Positions 5,624-9,541 of a stretch of DNA of 9,541 nucleotides are shown here, piece after piece (position 1 is the first letter of the stretch; every line of letters starts with the position of its first letter). Under the pieces are notes generated by a model, which worked only from the letters and a program-made list of their open reading frames with translations, made no database searches and was not told where the DNA came from. The position numbers and the translations under genes were made by a program. Source of the stretch: Avimuribaculum sp964395975. GTDB lineage: Bacteria; Bacteroidota; Bacteroidia; Bacteroidales; Muribaculaceae. The stretch is taken from assembly GCA_964395975.1 (NCBI GenBank), contig CAYNBZ010000073.1, positions 1 through 9,541 on the forward strand, given 5' to 3'.

Positions 5624-5643
5624 ATGGAATCGAAACATAGAAA
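5612..5643 (-). promoter_or_regulatory. Promoter of the HxlR gene
   Basis: On the minus strand TTTC (5640-5643) is followed after 20 nt by TAATTTTG (5612-5619), an exact TAnnTTTG -7 box about 40 bp upstream of the ATG at 5572. The -33 box has one mismatch. Between here and the plus-strand promoter at 5826 (5644-5825) I see only AT-rich sequence with no gene or strong hairpin. Confidence 0.55.
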
Positions 5644-5825
5644 CAATTGATAGCATTTTGTGTTATTGTATTTCACAGATTTCATTATATAACCATTAAA
5701 AATATTTCATATTAATTATTATCCCACAAAAAACATAGGAATGGCATGGAAATTTTGAAAACAAGCCTATTCACATAATAATATTTCCCTTTCATCGAAT
5801 AGTAACAATTTTTAATGCCAATCCC

Positions 5826-5856
5826 TTGGTACACAGAACAGAATGTTGCAATTTTG
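5826..5856 (+). promoter_or_regulatory. Promoter of the beta-helix gene pair
   Basis: TTG (5826-5828) is followed after exactly 20 nt by CAATTTTG (5849-5856), one mismatch from the Bacteroidetes -7 box TAnnTTTG. It lies 29 bp upstream of the ATG at 5886. The A-rich leader (AAAAAGAAACGAAAA) has no Shine-Dalgarno, as is common in Bacteroidetes. Confidence 0.45.
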
Positions 5857-5885
5857 CATAAATATCTTATAAAAAGAAACGAAAA

Positions 5886-7340
5886 ATGAAACATTCTCTT
5901 TCAATTTGCCTGCTTGTTATGGCAGGCATATGTGTTGGCATCTGCGGCCTCTTAAACAGCAGCAGTGCGGATGCAGCTTCTGTTATTGCAATGCAAATGA
6001 AAGATGCGCCTCCCATGCACGGTAGCAGACCCGATGGACCGCCACCGGGTGGAATGGGAAGACCTCCTCAAGATGGGACACCTCCGGATATGCCTCCTGG
6101 TGGCGGACCCGGCGGCGAGCAGTTTGACGAGGGGCTGATACAGGCTACCGTTATGGTTACAGAAGGTGAACTCTCCAAACAAAATGAAGAAATCGCATCG
6201 ACAGAAAAAAACCAGTCGGCAGTGGTTGCACGCAATAACAGCAAGGTGGAACTGAATGGAAACGTAATCACCACATCTGGTAATACGACATCGCAAGACT
6301 TCAGTAGTTTCCAAGGCTTGAATGCCGGCATACTGGGCAGGGATGAATCGGAAATACGTATGTCAGGCAACCAAATAAGCACCAGTGGATTGGGTGCCAA
6401 TGCCATTTTTGCTTATGGCAAGAGCGTCATATATTCCAACGATGACATTATAAATTGTACAGGCGATGGCGGACATGGCATCATGTGCAGCGGTGGTGGT
6501 ACGATACATGCTGTAAACGTGGACATTACCACGAGCGGGAAGAATGCAGCACCAGTGGCAACCGACCGAGGAAGCGGCATAATAACCGTGGATGGCGGGT
6601 GCATCACAAGCCACGGACAGGATTCTCCGGGACTTTATTCTACCGGCCAACTTACCCTTGCAGGAGTTGACATATCTTCCGATGGCAGTGAGGTTGCTGT
6701 CATAGAAGGATCTAATAGTATTTCTATAGACAGTTGCCAAATGGAATGCAGTTTTCCATACAAGTGGGGCATTATGATTTACCAAAGTTTCTCGGGTGAT
6801 GCTGAAGGTGCAGACGGTGAATTCAAGGCTGCCCGTTCATCTATTAATATCACAGGAAAGGATAGTCCGTTGTTCTTCGTTACCAACTCCACAGCCTACA
6901 TTACCTTGGAAGATAATTACATCAACTGTGCTTCCGGCATTCTGCTAAACGCTTCTGCCTCTCGTTGGGGACGGACAGGAGAGAATGGCGGAATAGCCGT
7001 CATCACGGCACGAAATCAAGTGTTGAATGGTGACTTACGAGCTGATGCCAACAGCCAGATACGCCTGCATCTGACCGACGGCTCAGTACTTAACGGCACA
7101 ATCAATGCCGATGCGACAGCCAAGGCTGCGGAAGTACGCATCGACAAGGGCAGCCATTGGGAACTGTCGCAAGATGCTTACGTTTCACTTATTGAGGCCG
7201 ACATCGCAGACGGTAGCGTGACAAACATCACCGGTAACGGCCACCAGCTTTATTATGATCCTGCGCACAACCCTTCATTGGAAGGCAAGACATATAATCT
7301 GCAAGGTGGTGGAGAATTGAAAGCCAGGGCATCGGAATAG
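5886..7340 (+). CDS. Exported beta-helix-like protein, function unknown
   Basis: This is a 484-residue exported protein. Residues 1-30 form a type I signal peptide (basic start, hydrophobic ICLLVMAGICVGICGLL, likely cleavage after ADA at 28-30); I see no valid lipobox. Residues 35-80 are rich in Met, Pro and Gly (for example PPDMPPGGGPGG). From about 85 to 475 short Gly/Asn/Ser turns recur at roughly 20-25 residue steps, such as NGNVITTSGN, SGNQISTSGLG, VNVDITTSGKN and VDGGCITSHG. This is the pattern of a right-handed parallel beta-helix (pectin-lyase-like) without visible catalytic residues. The protein ends in GELKARASE without a sorting domain I recognise. It is first in a two-gene unit, 32 bp before the lipoprotein gene, and probably works with it at the cell surface. 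A beta-helix adhesin or polysaccharide-binding role is inference; the exact family is not recognised. Confidence 0.85.
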   Translation: MKHSLSICLLVMAGICVGICGLLNSSSADAASVIAMQMKDAPPMHGSRPDGPPPGGMGRPPQDGTPPDMPPGGGPGGEQFDEGLIQATVMVTEGELSKQNEEIASTEKNQSAVVARNNSKVELNGNVITTSGNTTSQDFSSFQGLNAGILGRDESEIRMSGNQISTSGLGANAIFAYGKSVIYSNDDIINCTGDGGHGIMCSGGGTIHAVNVDITTSGKNAAPVATDRGSGIITVDGGCITSHGQDSPGLYSTGQLTLAGVDISSDGSEVAVIEGSNSISIDSCQMECSFPYKWGIMIYQSFSGDAEGADGEFKAARSSINITGKDSPLFFVTNSTAYITLEDNYINCASGILLNASASRWGRTGENGGIAVITARNQVLNGDLRADANSQIRLHLTDGSVLNGTINADATAKAAEVRIDKGSHWELSQDAYVSLIEADIADGSVTNITGNGHQLYYDPAHNPSLEGKTYNLQGGGELKARASE

Positions 7341-7372
7341 ATACTCCATAAACAAATAAATATTCCGACATC

Positions 7373-9349
7373 GTGAAGCAGACCTTTTTTTTCATAAGAA
7401 CAGTGTCTATGTGCATGGCAGTGGCGACAATGTTGTTTGCTACAGCTTGTTCAGATGACGAAAACTTACTCGATAGAGAATCTCCCGGAACAGGGACTTC
7501 AATCACTGACTCCCTGCCTGAGTCGGTTGAAGACTTGTTTAACTTCACCATCGCTTTCGACAAAACAGATGAAGAGGTTTATGGAAACATGGAGGAGACC
7601 ATAGTCACTGACCCGTCTTCTGAAAGTTATGCAGACTTTGTGGAAAACTTCGACTTTGCCATAACAGTATCCATCACCTATGACGGCACAACAGCCACTG
7701 TTGACGGCACACATGATGGTATCACACTTACTCAAGACGGGGCGCACGTGGTGGTCAACTCCACAATCTCCGGTGTAGAGTACGTACTTAACGGGACAAC
7801 ATCCGACGGTTCATTCAAAGTATATGGTGACGAGCCGTTCCGTCTCTCCCTCTCGGGTGTATCAATACACAATCCTGAAGGTGCCGCCATCAACATACAA
7901 TCTTCCGAGCGTGCTTACGTCATGGCCGAAGAAGGTACTTCAAATAATTTTACCGATGGTGACGAGTATGACACAAAAGTTGACGGTGAATCAATGAAAG
8001 CTTGTATCTTTAGCGAAGGCAGTTTGATTTTCGGAGGCACCGGCTCGCTGAATGTCACGGGAAACAACAATCACGCAATCACAAGTAATGACTGCATCCG
8101 TTTTCGTGCCGGCAGTCGCGTCACAGTGGAAGATGCTGTAAACGATGGTATTCACACTGATAACCAGATTACTATCGGAGGAGGTATCATACGTGTCACG
8201 GCGCAAGGCGATGGCATCCAGTGTGGTGACGAGGGCATCTCTATGACTGGCGGGTTTGTTTACCTCTCCCCCTCGGATGACAGTTCGGACGGTTTGAAAG
8301 CTGAACAAACCGTAGAAATATCCGGCGGTGCTGTGCAAGTACAGATTACAGGAAAGAAAGGCAAAGGTGTCAATTGCGGTTCCTTCACACAGACTGATGG
8401 CAAACTCACTGTCATAAATTATGGAGAGGCTCTATACGACGAAGACGAGAATGACATCAGTTCTGCTGCCGGCATCAAGTGTGACGGTGATATGGTGATT
8501 TCAGGAGGACAGATAGCCTTGTTAAGCACAGGAGCAGCAGGCAAAGGCATCAACTGCGACGGCTCGTTAAGCATCACAGGCGGCACGGTACAAGTAGAAA
8601 CCACCGGCAAACAATATGTAGTCGGTCAAGTCGATTCTTCTGCGAAAGCCATAAAGGCTGACGGCGACCTGACCATCAGCGGCGATGCCATTGTGCAAGT
8701 TCGTGCCACAGGTGGCGATGGCAGTGAAGGCATTGAGAGCAAATCCACCTTATGCGTGGATGGCGGGCAAATTGCCGCATATTGCTACGATGATGCTATG
8801 AACGCTTCCGATGCCATCATCATCAACGGTGGTACCGTCTATTGCTACAGCACAGGCAACGATGGCATCGATTCCAATGGGACACTGACTGTCAGTGGTG
8901 GGTTCACAATCGCCATCGGCACAAATTCACCGGAAGGCGGCTTAGACTGTGACGAAAACACATTTGCCATCACCGGCGGCATCCTGTTAGGCATCGGTGG
9001 CGAAACCAGTACCCCTACATCTAATGCCTGCACGCAGCCGTCGCTCATTTATAGTGGTAACGTGTCAAGCGGCTCGTTACTCAACATAGCTTCATCCGAT
9101 GGAACGAATGTCCTAACATACGAAGTGCCTGTAAGCTACTCACGTATGACGCTCCTTTTCAGCAGCCCGTCATTACAGCAGGGTAGCAGCTACGTACTCT
9201 CGACAGGCGGCAGTATCTCCGACGGTACTGAATTCCTCGGCTATTATACCGATGGCACTTATACCGGCGGCACACAACAATCCACATTCACACTCAGCTC
9301 GATGGTGACAACAATCGGGAGCAGTGGCAGCATGAGTCAGAGGAGATAA
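7373..9349 (+). CDS. Surface lipoprotein, Cthe_2159/DUF4353-like carbohydrate-binding beta-helix
   Basis: This is a 658-residue lipoprotein. Residues 1-25 are a lipoprotein signal with lipobox ATAC (lipidated C26). The following SDDEN resembles the acidic surface-export signal of Bacteroidetes lipoproteins, so it is probably on the outer face. After a linker (30-95) come repeated beta-helix rungs (about 100-545) of the form 'G(D/N)GI-C/S-G-L-ISGG-V-V-TG', such as NDGIHTDNQITIGGG, GKGVNCGSFTQTDGK and GKGINCDGSLSITGG. Asp/Gly-rich turns could bind calcium. Residues 555-645 are a beta-rich tail. The layout matches the 'carbohydrate-binding domain-containing protein' family typified by Cthe_2159, a pectin-binding beta-helix protein. 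The start is a GTG at 7373. It supplies the Lys and Arg of the signal peptide, which the next ATG (codon 13) would lose. It lies 32 bp after the previous gene, so they form one operon. Confidence 0.88.
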   Translation: MKQTFFFIRTVSMCMAVATMLFATACSDDENLLDRESPGTGTSITDSLPESVEDLFNFTIAFDKTDEEVYGNMEETIVTDPSSESYADFVENFDFAITVSITYDGTTATVDGTHDGITLTQDGAHVVVNSTISGVEYVLNGTTSDGSFKVYGDEPFRLSLSGVSIHNPEGAAINIQSSERAYVMAEEGTSNNFTDGDEYDTKVDGESMKACIFSEGSLIFGGTGSLNVTGNNNHAITSNDCIRFRAGSRVTVEDAVNDGIHTDNQITIGGGIIRVTAQGDGIQCGDEGISMTGGFVYLSPSDDSSDGLKAEQTVEISGGAVQVQITGKKGKGVNCGSFTQTDGKLTVINYGEALYDEDENDISSAAGIKCDGDMVISGGQIALLSTGAAGKGINCDGSLSITGGTVQVETTGKQYVVGQVDSSAKAIKADGDLTISGDAIVQVRATGGDGSEGIESKSTLCVDGGQIAAYCYDDAMNASDAIIINGGTVYCYSTGNDGIDSNGTLTVSGGFTIAIGTNSPEGGLDCDENTFAITGGILLGIGGETSTPTSNACTQPSLIYSGNVSSGSLLNIASSDGTNVLTYEVPVSYSRMTLLFSSPSLQQGSSYVLSTGGSISDGTEFLGYYTDGTYTGGTQQSTFTLSSMVTTIGSSGSMSQRR

Positions 9350-9422
9350 AAACTTACAGTAAAATACAATCTGACACGAGGGTGCGGCATATATAACTGT
9401 TTTGCTGTTTATGATACCGAAG

Positions 9423-9474
9423 ATACTCAAAGATGGGGAAAGTTTTGTGCTTCCCTCTTTCTTTGAGTATTATT
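9423..9474 (+). terminator. Hairpin after the beta-helix operon
   Basis: A perfect 11-bp stem pairs ATACTCAAAGA (9423-9433) with TCTTTGAGTAT (9460-9470), and an inner GGGAA (9436-9440) can pair with TTCCC (9451-9455). The tail TATTATTCATTCT has few consecutive Ts. It may be a terminator without a strong U-tract, 74 bp after the stop codon. Confidence 0.6.
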
Positions 9475-9495
9475 CATTCTCTAAAAAACCTCAGT

Positions 9496-9510
9496 AGTGT
9501 CCACTAAAAA
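9496..9510 (-). repeat. Right copy of the 15-bp inverted repeat (possible IS end)
   Basis: AGTGTCCACTAAAAA is the exact reverse complement of 37-51. Sequence after it to the window edge (TTTACGGGGTCAAAATTAAA and on) differs from what lies outside the left copy. That would suit the opposite end of the same kind of element. No coding sequence of an element is included. Confidence 0.45.
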
Positions 9511-9541
9511 TTTACGGGGTCAAAATTAAACAAATTCGGCT

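Noticed and set aside
5573..5656. N-terminal extension of the HxlR regulator to 5656
   Set aside because: The extra residues do not resemble the family, and the segment contains the best -7 box for the gene.
5712..5894. 60-codon minus-strand frame in the gap before the beta-helix genes
   Set aside because: AT-rich hydrophobic translation with no family resemblance, overlapping the plus-strand promoter and start codon.
5952..6785. Long minus-strand frames opposite the beta-helix genes
   Set aside because: Shadows of the plus-strand coding sequence; no start signals, and Cys/His/Arg-rich nonsense-like translations.
1..9541. tRNA, rRNA or riboswitch genes
   Set aside because: No cloverleaf, CCA end or known conserved RNA core was recognised in the intergenic regions by eye.

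Overview
The window looks like a chromosomal segment of a Bacteroidales bacterium (Bacteroides, Phocaeicola or Prevotella type). The reasons are AT-rich intergenic DNA, Shine-Dalgarno sequences mostly weak or absent, several promoter matches to the Bacteroidetes pattern (TTG or TTTG, about 20 nt, then TAnnTTTG), a lipoprotein with a Bacteroidetes-style surface-export signal (Cys followed by SDDE), and a peptide/radical-SAM pair that I remember as the 'ACGX' system. All family assignments come from motifs read in the translations and from memory; no database search was run.

Layout. (a) 37-2064, minus strand: a two-gene Mla-type lipid ABC transporter, permease (mlaE-like) then ATPase (mlaF-like), closed by a hairpin terminator at 69-106. 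The ATPase carries an unusual C-terminal extension of about 137 residues. (b) 2252-2764, minus strand: a small NlpC/P60 lipoprotein. (c) 3059-5137, plus strand: a candidate RiPP operon. It holds a 76-residue peptide made of 17-residue repeats with eight cysteines, an intrinsic terminator, a radical SAM/SPASM protein with complete iron-sulfur cysteine sets, and a nitroreductase-family flavoprotein 13 bp downstream. (d) 5195-5572, minus strand: an HxlR/DUF24 regulator convergent with the nitroreductase. Its promoter overlaps a TTACT/AGTAA dyad. (e) 5886-9349, plus strand: two consecutive genes for exported beta-helix-like proteins. The second is a predicted surface lipoprotein of the Cthe_2159/DUF4353 'carbohydrate-binding domain' type. 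A long hairpin at 9423-9470 follows.

How the genes may work together. The most interesting unit is the repeat peptide and its presumed maturase. Each repeat contains C-X3-C-X3-E, so a thioether-type or other radical modification of a repeated core is plausible. The terminator between them would favour precursor over enzyme. The nitroreductase could be a tailoring flavoenzyme. It could equally be a detoxifying enzyme paired with the HxlR regulator, which keeps the redox cysteine at position 14 as in B. subtilis HypR (partner of the nitroreductase HypO). The two beta-helix genes look like a separate surface module.

A 15-bp sequence occurs in inverted orientation at both extremes (37-51 and 9496-9510). 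It may mark the inner ends of two flanking insertion sequences, but the elements themselves lie outside the window. I saw no tRNA, rRNA, CRISPR array or transposase gene.
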